The notes beneath the pieces were generated by a model that was not told the origin of the DNA, made no database searches, and saw only the letters and a list, made by a program, of their open reading frames with translations. The position numbers and the translations under genes are program-made. Below, one piece after another: positions 19,239 to 28,185 of a stretch of DNA of 64,000 nucleotides (the stretch's first letter is position 1; every line of letters starts with the position of its first letter). Origin of the DNA: Molanna angustata (taxonomy: Eukaryota; Arthropoda; Insecta; Trichoptera; Molannidae); the NCBI GenBank assembly GCA_963576475.1, contig OY754980.1:23357434-23421433 (forward strand). Reading direction: 5' to 3'.

Positions 19239-21389
19239 CTATGTTGGCGGGCGGACGGAGGAAGAAGGGGGTGGTGGATGGGGGGGGGTGATAGTGGGTG
19301 TGGTTAATATTTTTATAAGGGGAGAATTTATTAGTGGGTGTTGTATATTTAAAATTTGGTTTTTGGGGGCTCTATTTATTTCGATTGATTCTAGAATATC
19401 TAATTTTTTCCCCTTATTACACCTATGTAAAATTTCTACGTCTCTGAAGTCGAATGTATGTCCTGTTAGTCTGGCGTGGTCCGCGATATCTGAGTTGATA
19501 GAAAAGTTTTTTATTGCCTTTATATGTTCAGAAATCCTGGTTTTTATTTTCCTTCCACTTTGTCCGATGTACTGGTTTTCACAATTGTGACAATTTAATT
19601 TATAGACCCCACTATTGTTCAGCACACTAATTTTTGTTTTATTGTTCAATATATATTTTTTGATACTATTATCCGTGTATAGTGCAGGTTTAATTTTCAT
19701 ATCTTTACATATGTTTAGTAAATTTGAAGTAAGTTTTCCTGTGTATAAAATTCTTCTCCAAGGTTTATCTTCTTGATGGTCAAATACTCGATAATACACA
19801 AATTTATTGATGGCCGACTCTTGTTCTTTTTTACGAATCTTTTTGACGATCAGTTTTTCATCAAAACCATTGTTTTTTGCGATTGTTTTGATCGTTTCTA
19901 CTTCTGTGTTGTAATTTTTTGTTGTCAGGGGTAGCGATGTGAGTCTGTGGATCATCGAGTTAAACGCTGCCATTTTTTGGGATAATGGGTGGCAAGATTC
20001 TGCATGTATGATGTTGTCTGCATATGTTTCTTTTCTGTATATCTTAAATATGAATTTTCCATTTTCAATTGATATTGTTGTATCTAAGAAATTTAATGTG
20101 TTATTATCTCCTATTTCACAAGTAAATTCTATTTTGTGATGTTGGGCATTAAACAATTTTAACAAATTGGTTAATTGTCTTTTGGACCCTTTAAATGTAA
20201 AAAATACATCGTCGACATACCTCTGATAAAAATAAATGTTTTGTACCAATTGATTCGTTGATGATAGAATTTTGTTTTCAAGGTTATCCATAAATATGTC
20301 TGCGAGTAACGGGGATAATGGATTGCCCATGGGGAGTCCGTTAGTCTGTGTGTAGTATTCTTCTTTGAAGCAGAAATAATTTTGGTGAATGGATACATGT
20401 ATCATAGTATATATATCGTTTTTAAGGATACTATCTTCACATTTTTCTTCTAAAATTTCTTTTAAGTATTGTAATGCTTCTTGAACTGGAACGTTTGTAA
20501 ATAAACTTTTTACGTCGAACGATACAAGAGTGCTGTTTTCTGGAGGTATGTTATGTTGTAAATTGTTACAGAATTCTATTGAATTTTTAATTGCATACTT
20601 TGGTTTAAACTGAGTAACTTTTAAAAACAAATCGTTAACATATTTGGATACCAGGTATGACGGTGCATTTATGTAGGATACCACAGGTCTCATTGGATTA
20701 TTTTCTTTATGAATCTTGGAAAGTCCATATAATTGTGGGGATTTTGGGTTCATTGTTATATATTTATATGATCTATGTTTGTCTATTGTTTTTGATTTCT
20801 TGAGTGTTTCTTTTATTTGTTTTTGGTATTTTTCGGTGGGGTCTTCGGGTATTTTCTCAAATGTTGTATTGTCGGTGATTATGTCGTAAATTTTATTGTT
20901 ATAGTCGGATTTGTAAAGGATAACGATTGAATTTCCTTTGTCTGCTTTGGTACATACTAAATCTTTTTCTTTTATTATTTGTACGAACTCTTTCATTGTC
21001 TTCTGGTAATTATTGTTACTTAGATATTTTTGGTTTTTATTTAGTTTTTCAATGAATTTGGCGCATTTGTGTTTATTTAAATCATCTAATGCTATGTCTA
21101 GGTCGATAATCAGGTTTTGTAAACAGTGTTTATTATGCATCGGATCAATATTAAATTTGGCCCCCTTCTCCAGTAGTTTGATGTGTTTTTCTTCAAAGGT
21201 TTCATTTGTACAGTTGACAACACGATGATGGAATTTTATTGAATCATTGTTGTTGTTGTTTTTTGTGTTTTTATTTGTTTTTGATGCTTGGATTAGGTTC
21301 TTCAGTTTCTTATCCAAAGTTTTCTTTTTTAAGCTTGCGTGTAAACTTATCTGTTCATATATTTTATCTTCAATTATGTCCCATTCCAC
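19239..21389 (-). CDS. Penelope-like RT with GIY-YIG nuclease, left arm, intact to stop
   Basis: The frame gives 716 codons down to the stop. In order: ADKGNSIVILYK (about residue 148), YGLSKIHKENNPMRP, SFDVKSLFTNVP (about 290), NGLPMGNPLSPLLADIFM (about 350), YQRYVDDVFF (YVDD about 390), TLNFLDTTIS, then GVYKLNC..C..QYIGQSGR (about 593-612), HARLTGHTF and LDILESIEI with the catalytic Glu. This is the RT plus GIY-YIG architecture of Penelope-like elements; the RT copies the RNA and the nuclease is thought to open the target. The first codon counted is GTG, not ATG, and the frame continues open to the palindrome centre (LHNQLTSELHPVEWD), so the N-terminus is truncated. The C-terminus ends in a Pro/Thr-rich tail. 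No internal stop is present. Confidence 0.9.
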   Translation of the reverse strand: MEWDIIEDKIYEQISLHASLKKKTLDKKLKNLIQASKTNKNTKNNNNNDSIKFHHRVVNCTNETFEEKHIKLLEKGAKFNIDPMHNKHCLQNLIIDLDIALDDLNKHKCAKFIEKLNKNQKYLSNNNYQKTMKEFVQIIKEKDLVCTKADKGNSIVILYKSDYNNKIYDIITDNTTFEKIPEDPTEKYQKQIKETLKKSKTIDKHRSYKYITMNPKSPQLYGLSKIHKENNPMRPVVSYINAPSYLVSKYVNDLFLKVTQFKPKYAIKNSIEFCNNLQHNIPPENSTLVSFDVKSLFTNVPVQEALQYLKEILEEKCEDSILKNDIYTMIHVSIHQNYFCFKEEYYTQTNGLPMGNPLSPLLADIFMDNLENKILSSTNQLVQNIYFYQRYVDDVFFTFKGSKRQLTNLLKLFNAQHHKIEFTCEIGDNNTLNFLDTTISIENGKFIFKIYRKETYADNIIHAESCHPLSQKMAAFNSMIHRLTSLPLTTKNYNTEVETIKTIAKNNGFDEKLIVKKIRKKEQESAINKFVYYRVFDHQEDKPWRRILYTGKLTSNLLNICKDMKIKPALYTDNSIKKYILNNKTKISVLNNSGVYKLNCHNCENQYIGQSGRKIKTRISEHIKAIKNFSINSDIADHARLTGHTFDFRDVEILHRCNKGKKLDILESIEINRAPKNQILNIQHPLINSPLIKILTTPTITPPHPPPPSSSVRPPT

Positions 21390-21426
21390 TGGATGTAATT
21401 CTGATGTAAGTTGATTATGCAGGAAA

Positions 21427-21434
21427 TTTTTTTT
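21427..21434. other. Palindrome centre (T tract)
   Basis: AGGAAA, eleven T in all, CCT: the arms meet at 21430/21431. Such an almost spacerless inverted repeat can extrude as a hairpin. Confidence 0.85.
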
Positions 21435-21471
21435 TTTCCTGCATAATCAACTTACATCAGAATTACATCCA

Positions 21472-23490
21472 GTGGAATGGGACATAATTGAAGATAAAAT
21501 ATATGAACAGATAAGTTTACACGCAAGCTTAAAAAAGAAAACTTTGGATAAGAAACTGAAGAACCTAATCCAAGCATCAAAAACAAATAAAAACACAAAA
21601 AACAACAACAACAATGATTCAATAAAATTCCATCATCGTGTTGTCAACTGTACAAATGAAACCTTTGAAGAAAAACACATCAAACTACTGGAGAAGGGGG
21701 CCAAATTTAATATTGATCCGATGCATAATAAACACTGTTTACAAAACCTGATTATCGACCTAGACATAGCATTAGATGATTTAAATAAACACAAATGCGC
21801 CAAATTCATTGAAAAACTAAATAAAAACCAAAAATATCTAAGTAACAATAATTACCAGAAGACAATGAAAGAGTTCGTACAAATAATAAAAGAAAAAGAT
21901 TTAGTATGTACCAAAGCAGACAAAGGAAATTCAATCGTTATCCTTTACAAATCCGACTATAACAATAAAATTTACGACATAATCACCGACAATACAACAT
22001 TTGAGAAAATACCCGAAGACCCCACCGAAAAATACCAAAAACAAATAAAAGAAACACTCAAGAAATCAAAAACAATAGACAAACATAGATCATATAAATA
22101 TATAACAATGAACCCAAAATCCCCACAATTATATGGACTTTCCAAGATTCATAAAGAAAATAATCCAATGAGACCTGTGGTATCCTACATAAATGCACCG
22201 TCATACCTGGTATCCAAATATGTTAACGATTTGTTTTTAAAAGTTACTCAGTTTAAACCAAAGTATGCAATTAAAAATTCAATAGAATTCTGTAACAATT
22301 TACAACATAACATACCTCCAGAAAACAGCACTCTTGTATCGTTCGACGTAAAAAGTTTATTTACAAACGTTCCAGTTCAAGAAGCATTACAATACTTAAA
22401 AGAAATTTTAGAAGAAAAATGTGAAGATAGTATCCTTAAAAACGATATATATACTATGATACATGTATCCATTCACCAAAATTATTTCTGCTTCAAAGAA
22501 GAATACTACACACAGACTAACGGACTCCCCATGGGCAATCCATTATCCCCGTTACTCGCAGACATATTTATGGATAACCTTGAAAACAAAATTCTATCAT
22601 CAACGAATCAATTGGTACAAAACATTTATTTTTATCAGAGGTATGTCGACGATGTATTTTTTACATTTAAAGGGTCCAAAAGACAATTAACCAATTTGTT
22701 AAAATTGTTTAATGCCCAACATCACAAAATAGAATTTACTTGTGAAATAGGAGATAATAACACATTAAATTTCTTAGATACAACAATATCAATTGAAAAT
22801 GGAAAATTCATATTTAAGATATACAGAAAAGAAACATATGCAGACAACATCATACATGCAGAATCTTGCCACCCATTATCCCAAAAAATGGCAGCGTTTA
22901 ACTCGATGATCCACAGACTCACATCGCTACCCCTGACAACAAAAAATTACAACACAGAAGTAGAAACGATCAAAACAATCGCAAAAAACAATGGTTTTGA
23001 TGAAAAACTGATCGTCAAAAAGATTCGTAAAAAAGAACAAGAGTCGGCCATCAATAAATTTGTGTATTATCGAGTATTTGACCATCAAGAAGATAAACCT
23101 TGGAGAAGAATTTTATACACAGGAAAACTTACTTCAAATTTACTAAACATATGTAAAGATATGAAAATTAAACCTGCACTATACACGGATAATAGTATCA
23201 AAAAATATATATTGAACAATAAAACAAAAATTAGTGTGCTGAACAATAGTGGGGTCTATAAATTAAATTGTCACAATTGTGAAAACCAGTACATCGGACA
23301 AAGTGGAAGGAAAATAAAAACCAGGATTTCTGAACATATAAAGGCAATAAAAAACTTTTCTATCAACTCAGATATCGCGGACCACGCCAGACTAACAGGA
23401 CATACATTCGACTTCAGAGACGTAGAAATTTTACATAGGTGTAATAAGGGGAAAAAAATTAGATATTCTAGAATCAATCGAAATAAATAG
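21472..23490 (+). pseudogene. Penelope-like RT with GIY-YIG nuclease, right arm, frameshifted
   Basis: Identical in sequence to the left-arm protein through GKK at residue 663 or so. A run of seven A (23452-23458) replaces six in the left arm (19404-19409), shifts the frame and ends the protein after about ten foreign residues (stop at 23488-23490). The lost part contains LDILESIEI, the segment with the GIY-YIG catalytic Glu, so this copy would keep RT but not the nuclease. The original frame continues unbroken from 23459 to about 23623. The difference lies in a homopolymer, so a sequencing or assembly error is possible. The N-terminus is truncated as in the other arm. Confidence 0.88.
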
Positions 23491-23661
23491 AGCCCCCAAA
23501 AACCAAATTTTAAATATACAACACCCACTAATAAATTCTCCCCTTATAAAAATATTAACCACACCCACTATCACCCCCCCCCATCCACCACCCCCTTCTT
23601 CCTCCGTCCGCCCGCCAACATAGTTAAGTAGTCTGTCATTAGTTTTAAGTTAATAATAAGT

Positions 23662-23701
23662 GGTTACTGAGGATGAGCACACGCTCGAAAACGTTATAAC
23701 C
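23662..23701 (+). ncRNA. Hammerhead-ribozyme-like motif, right arm
   Basis: The order GGTTA (23662-23666), CTGAGGA (CUGANGA core, 23667-23673), a single T, GAGC-ACAC-GCTC (helix II), GAAA (23687-23690), AACGTT (23690-23695), A (predicted cleavage base) and TAACC (23697-23701, pairing with GGTTA) fits a type I hammerhead with a minimal, self-complementary helix III. Hammerheads of this minimal form have been described in Penelope-like elements and are thought to cut as dimers. The extra unpaired T at the base of helix II is a small deviation. Cleavage here would process RNA downstream of the coding region. Confidence 0.72.
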
Positions 23702-23779
23702 CCTTTCATAAATTAAAGGTGTTTACAGTAGTAGAAGTAAACAAAGTTATTTGTTTTAATTTATTTTATTTTATTTAAA

Positions 23780-23917
23780 TTTTTAAATTCGATGTATTAA
23801 TTTATTCATTTATTTATTAATTTTATTTATTTTTTATTTTTATATTTACTTAATAATTTATTTATTATTTTATTTATTTGTTTATTTATTTATAAATCTG
23901 TAAGTTTATTTATTTTC
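23780..23917. repeat. TTTA-rich low-complexity tract, left part
   Basis: Irregular TTTATTTATT sequence; it resumes at 27861 after the LTR element, which therefore inserted into it. Confidence 0.8.
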
Positions 23918-23921
23918 TATT

Positions 23922-24614
23922 TAAAGCTGATTGGTAACCAAAGGGGTTACCAATCAAAAGTAGTTAGTAACCAGAGTGGTTACTATTAAATATAAGTGGT
24001 AACCAGAGGGGTTACCAGTAAAGAGAGTTTACTATATCCCAAGTGGATATGATTTGAAATAAGAACACAAGGACAGTGGTTGAGAGAGAAGAAGAAAGAA
24101 TGGTCAAAAGTAACAATGAGTATATTGATCACAATTAATAGTTTGCTTAAGGGTAAATTTACAATTGATGAAATAACTTACAAAGGAACTTTCTCACGAT
24201 GAGTAGGTATAACGAGCGAGTTAGCGGGTGTGTTCGAAGTGTCCGAATCTTCGCATGGTGAAGTACCATCGTGCTCGCGAGGTCGAGAGATGACCGGTGG
24301 TCGAGAGACGAAGTGTCGGCGAGACGGCGTGGTCGAGAACGGCGGCGTGATGTGACGAATCGAAGTGACGGAAATACGGAAATGAAGTGACAACGTGTAG
24401 AGGTGTAGACTCCCTTAAATAGTGCTGTGCTGGGGGTAGCAAGTTCAATGTCCTCGAACTTTCTAGACTTATTTATTTGAAGTGTCATACCCAGTTGAGG
24501 AGTATTGTCACTTGTTTGACCTTGCGGGCGATGAACTCGGCCTAGCGATAAACAAATGTACTTGCCGTCGCTAGGCGCGCGCTCGAAAGAAATTTCGAGA
24601 TGTGGTCTGCCACA
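23922..24614 (-). repeat. 3' LTR of the LARD-like element
   Basis: On the - strand it begins TGTGGCAGACC and ends CAGCTTTA. The U5-side end has three successive hairpins with GGTAACC/GGTTACC stems: 23930-23954, 23965-23985 and 23997-24017, loops of 5 bases each. ORFs in this LTR recur at the same place in the other LTR and are not genes. Confidence 0.85.
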
Positions 24615-24626
24615 TTCCTCCCCTCC
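24615..24626 (-). other. Polypurine tract of the LARD-like element
   Basis: On the - strand GGAGGGGAGGAA directly abuts the LTR start TGTGG, as expected for the plus-strand primer. Confidence 0.75.
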
Positions 24627-25264
24627 AAGTGGTATCGAAGATGGCACGATACCTTGGTAGAACGTCATGGTGTGGCTGAGCTGAGGCAGTCGTTGCTGAA
24701 GATTTTTGTAGTCATTATAATTTTGGAGAGATGGTTAGACTTGTGTTAGTTGAACTGTTGCCTAGTTGCAGATGATGATTGCGACGGATCAAGATGTGAT
24801 TGCTTTGGAAACAGTGTTCCCATTCAGCCCGTTGACAATTGCAGTGTGTCGGTGAGGCTTGTTAGTACACAAAGCTGTGGAGTCCGTGGAGTCAGTGTAG
24901 TCCGTGGAGTCCGATAAGCTGTGCAGTGTAATTGGCATCTAAACATTCTTGTCGAATTTGCAGAACTGTGCAGTTGGCTTGCGTTGGCGTTTTCGAAGTT
25001 TTCGTTGACTGTCGTCGTGTTGACAGCGTGTGTTGACAGTGACGTGTTGACAGCGTCGTGTTGACCGTGTCGTGTAGACGTCGTGTTGTCGTGGTTGAGC
25101 AGCTCCTTGGATATGCGAGACAGAGTGCGAGTCAAAAGCATAACATGAAGGATGGGACAGCGTCCCAACAAAATCATTCCTCGTTCAAAGACGTGCGTAG
25201 CGATGAGACGAGGTGAGTTTTTGTGTGCTCGAGATGTGTGCGTGCGTTCATATTTGGGTGTCCG

Positions 25265-25341
25265 ACAGCTCTGGAGTAGTTCTCCAGCGTTGAAGTTGTG
25301 GCGTGTCTGTTGCGTTAGACAGCTTTGGAGTAGTTCTCCAG
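25265..25341. repeat. 53-bp tandem duplication
   Basis: GACAGCTCTGGAGTAGTTCT at 25265 recurs as GACAGCTTTGGAGTAGTTCT at 25318; one substitution seen in the matching block. Confidence 0.7.
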
Positions 25342-25352
25342 TGGGGCCTGTG

Positions 25353-25488
25353 TGTGCATTCTTTGCTGCGCATCAAGTGAGTCTGATGTCTTTGGGAATA
25401 CGTGCCAGTATAGCGAGTGCTTGTGCATTCTTTGCCGCGCATCAAGTGAGTCTGATGTCTTTGGGAATACGTGCCAGTATAGCGAGTT
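25353..25488. repeat. 69-bp tandem duplication
   Basis: A unit beginning TGTGCATTCTTTGCYGCGCA occurs at 25353 and 25422 and ends with CCAGTATAGCGAGT in both copies. Nearly identical. Confidence 0.85.
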
Positions 25489-25549
25489 GTAGCGTGTCGG
25501 TGTTGCTCTTGGTTGCTAATGAAAACCATTTGTTGCTGAAGTTGTCCAT

Positions 25550-25640
25550 TTTGATTTGGTGCCGTTGCCAATGTTGTTCATCTTGATTTGGTGCCGTTGC
25601 CAATGTTGTTCATCTTGATTTGGTGCCGTTGACAATATTT
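25550..25640. repeat. 33-bp tandem repeat, about three copies
   Basis: Units containing TTGATTTGGTGCCGTTGMCA separated by ATGTTGTTCATC-type sequence; degenerate related units continue to about 25720. Confidence 0.75.
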
Positions 25641-26756
25641 GCCATCTTGATTTATCGATGTTGATAATGTCGTCTTCCATCTTGGTTTGATGCTGATGAT
25701 GATGATAACGTTGATCATCTTGCTTCTATAGTTGTACATAGTAACAGCAGTTGACAGTTGTAAATTTTAAATTTTCATTATATAAACATTTAAAATTGTA
25801 GCAAGCGAATAAATAAAATAATGTTGGTTGCATGTTGCAAAAATATAATATGTACAATGATAAGTATTTGTCAATAATAATTAAGTTGATTACAATATAT
25901 TTTAGAAGTGAAAATAAATTTAAGTATCTAATTAGGTATACAATGCAACAAAAAAATAATATGAATTTCAGCAAAGTCCAAAAATGTTTAAAATATTATA
26001 TTTGTAATAGGTAAATATTGAAATGTGTCTAAGTACAAAAATGCTTTGCAAGTTTCAAAGTATAAAAGGTATTTAAAGCAAAATTACAAAGTATGAAATA
26101 GGTAAGTTAAGTATTTCACGAAATTAGTACCTATTTGATATATTAAATAGTGATAATTTAATTAATTATTTGCGAGATCCTTTGATATAAAAACATATTT
26201 CTGATTGCAATGAATTTAAATAACGTACGTTAATATCTTGTTAGCAAAAACTTAGATTGTCGCTCGGTAGATGGTGTTTATTTAAAACTTAATTTTTCTA
26301 CCGCTAGTTGAAATTTAGAAAGATTAGTCACGAGCTGTGTTCGCGTTGTTTACATATTAAAAATAACAAAATTGAAGTTTTATCGTTTAAAACCAAAAAC
26401 TTTCGATGTATATTTGTTTAAACAGTGAAATTACTATATCAAGATTACTTAAATGTTCTGTATCACGCGTAAATCTGTATGTAAAATATAAAATTATTAA
26501 GTTTTGTCACTTCAGTATTATTGTTGTGCGTGAGAATTTTTTTTGTCGCGAAGTATGTGAAAAATATTTTTAGTTCCGTGAATTATGTGAAAAGAATATA
26601 ACTAAATTCGGAAGTGCGGTTTTGCTTATGTATATCGCGATTGTCGGAGTATTTTTTTACTTAAAGCAGTGCCGTACAGAAAAATTTTACAGTGATTATG
26701 CGAAATTATAAAGTGGGTACCAATATATACCTTTGTTTACAATCTCAGAATAAAAT

Positions 26757-26802
26757 AAATGTGTACTAAGCATGTGTAAATAACACATGCTTAGTACAAC
26801 AT
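26757..26802 (-). other. Long hairpin in the leader of the LARD-like element
   Basis: TGTACTAAGCATGTGT and ACACATGCTTAGTACA pair around the loop AAATA; with one bulge the stem extends into AAATG/CATTT. It lies about 360 bases after the primer-binding site on the sense strand, where retroelements often keep packaging or dimerisation signals (inference). Confidence 0.6.
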
Positions 26803-27153
26803 TTATGACAAAGAATAACTAAAAACCGAGAAGCGCGGGTGATTTTTAAACGCGATTGCATAGAATTAAGCGCGATTGTTTCGCGGGTGTAGTGTAGTGT
26901 ACCCATCGTGAGAGATTCAAAAACCAATTCGTTCTTTTTCTAAACTAGGAAAAGAAAAGAGTGATCTGAGGAAAATCGGTAAGTGTTGTTTAATGTTATT
27001 GTAAGGAAAAATACCACTGTTGTGAATGCATATTTATCGTTTTTCGGCCTCGGGCCGGTACTAGATAAATACCGATGTTTTGTAAATACCAGTAGCTGTG
27101 AAGCTTAGCTGTTAAGCTGTTTAGTAACGATTGTGTTCATATTCACGTTTTCA

Positions 27154-27162
27154 GGGTCACCA
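27154..27162 (-). other. Primer-binding site of the LARD-like element (tRNA-Trp type)
   Basis: On the - strand TGGTGACCC follows the LTR end after one base. It is complementary to the 3' end GGGUCACCA typical of insect tRNA-Trp; further downstream AACGTGA..TGAAC resembles the continuation of that match. Confidence 0.65.
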
Positions 27163-27163
27163 A

Positions 27164-27856
27164 TAAAGCTGATTGGTAACCAAAGGGGTTACCAATCAAA
27201 AGTAGTTAGTAACCAGAGTGGTTACTATTAAATATAAGTGGTAACCAGAGGGGTTACCAGTAAAGAGAGTTTACTATATCCCAAGTGGATATGATTTGAA
27301 ATAAGAACACAAGGACAGTGGTTGAGAGAGAAGAAGAAAGAATGGTCAAAAGTAACAATGAGTATATTGATCACAATTAATAGTTTGCTTAAGGGTAAAT
27401 TTACAATTGATGAAATAACTTACAAAGGAACTTTCTCACGATGAGTAGGTATAACGAGCGAGTTAGCGGGTGTGTTCGAAGTGTCCGAATCTTCGCATGG
27501 TGAAGTACCATCGTGCTCGCGAGGTCGAGAGATGACCGGTGGTCGAGAGACGAAGTGTCGGCGAGACGGCGTGGTCGAGAACGGCGGCGTGATGTGACGA
27601 ATCGAAGTGACGGAAATACGGAAATGAAGTGACAACGTGTAGAGGTGTAGACTCCCTTAAATAGTGCTGTGCTGGGGGTAGCAAGTTCAATGTCCTCGAA
27701 CTTTCTAGACTTATTTATTTGAAGTGTCATACCCAGTTGAGGAGTATTGTCACTTGTTTGACCTTGCGGGCGATGAACTCGGCCTAGCGATAAACAAATG
27801 TACTTGCCGTCGCTAGGCGCGCGCTCGAAAGAAATTTCGAGATGTGGTCTGCCACA
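27164..27856 (-). repeat. 5' LTR of the LARD-like element
   Basis: Same length and apparently the same sequence as 23922-24614. Contains the same three GGTNACC hairpins near its 27164 end. Confidence 0.85.
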
Positions 27857-27860
27857 TATT

Positions 27861-28185
27861 AATTTATATATTTATTTATTGATTTATTTAATTACTTAAA
27901 TATTTATAAGTTGATTAATTTATTTTTTGATTTATTTGTTTCTTTATAATTGATACCTATATTTATTTATTGATTTACATGTTTATTTAATACATTTTTT
28001 ATTTATTTATTTGTTTAGTCATTTATTTATTTATATATATATTAATTAATTATTATTATTTTTTTATTTATTTTTATATTTATTAATTTATTTATTTACT
28101 CTTTTTATATTGATATATTTTCTTATTTATTTGTTTATTTATTTATTCATTATTAATTTGCATTTTCATTTTTTTTTTTATTATA
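27861..28185. repeat. TTTA-rich low-complexity tract, right part
   Basis: Continuation of the tract at 23780-23917: irregular ATTTATTTATT, with a poly-T run at about 28168-28180. Confidence 0.8.

Larger units (their letters stand above)
19083..23779. mobile_element. 4.7-kb palindrome of two head-to-head Penelope-like elements
   Basis: Bases 19083-21426 and 21435-23779 are inverted copies around an 8-bp T centre within an 11-T run. Symmetric positions sum to 42861 until the 1-bp indel at 23452-23458, then to 42862. The encoded proteins are identical over all 672 shared residues. Each arm runs from the 5'-truncated coding region at the centre to a 3' end with a hammerhead-like motif and a TTTAATTTATTTTATTTTATTT tract. 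Flanks outside 19083 and 23779 differ from each other, and no target duplication is obvious. Penelope-like elements are known to occur as inverted or tandem partial copies, but arms this long and similar suggest one recent event, gene conversion, or an assembly foldback artefact. Confidence 0.9.
24627..27153 (-). other. Interior of the LARD-like element, non-coding
   Basis: No RT, protease or integrase motif in any frame. The PPT-side half (24650-25720) is GC-richer with local tandem repeats; the leader-side half is AT-rich with a long hairpin at 26757-26802. ORFs at 24824-25177 and 25152-25586 derive from simple or tandem repeats. Confidence 0.75.
23918..27860 (-). mobile_element. Non-coding LTR retrotransposon (LARD-like), Gypsy-related
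   Basis: Two 693-bp direct LTRs (23922-24614 and 27164-27856) flank a 2.55-kb interior without gag or pol. TATT lies at both outer edges (23918-23921 and 27857-27860) as a 4-bp target duplication. Read on the - strand, a primer-binding site follows the 27164-27856 LTR and a polypurine tract precedes the other. The LTRs appear identical by eye, implying very recent insertion. With no proteins of its own, it must have been mobilised in trans; the leader and binding-site similarity to the Gypsy element at 30.9-39.4 kb marks that lineage as the likely helper. Confidence 0.85.

Noticed and set aside
24159..24668. 169-codon - strand ORF, with shorter ORFs in two other frames
   Set aside because: It lies in the LTR of the non-coding element and most of it recurs in the second LTR (27401-27730). 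Three frames are open at once, which reflects composition, and no protein motif is present.
25152..25586. 144-codon + ORF and 107-codon - ORF
   Set aside because: Both are generated by the 53-bp, 69-bp and 33-bp tandem repeats inside the LARD-like element.
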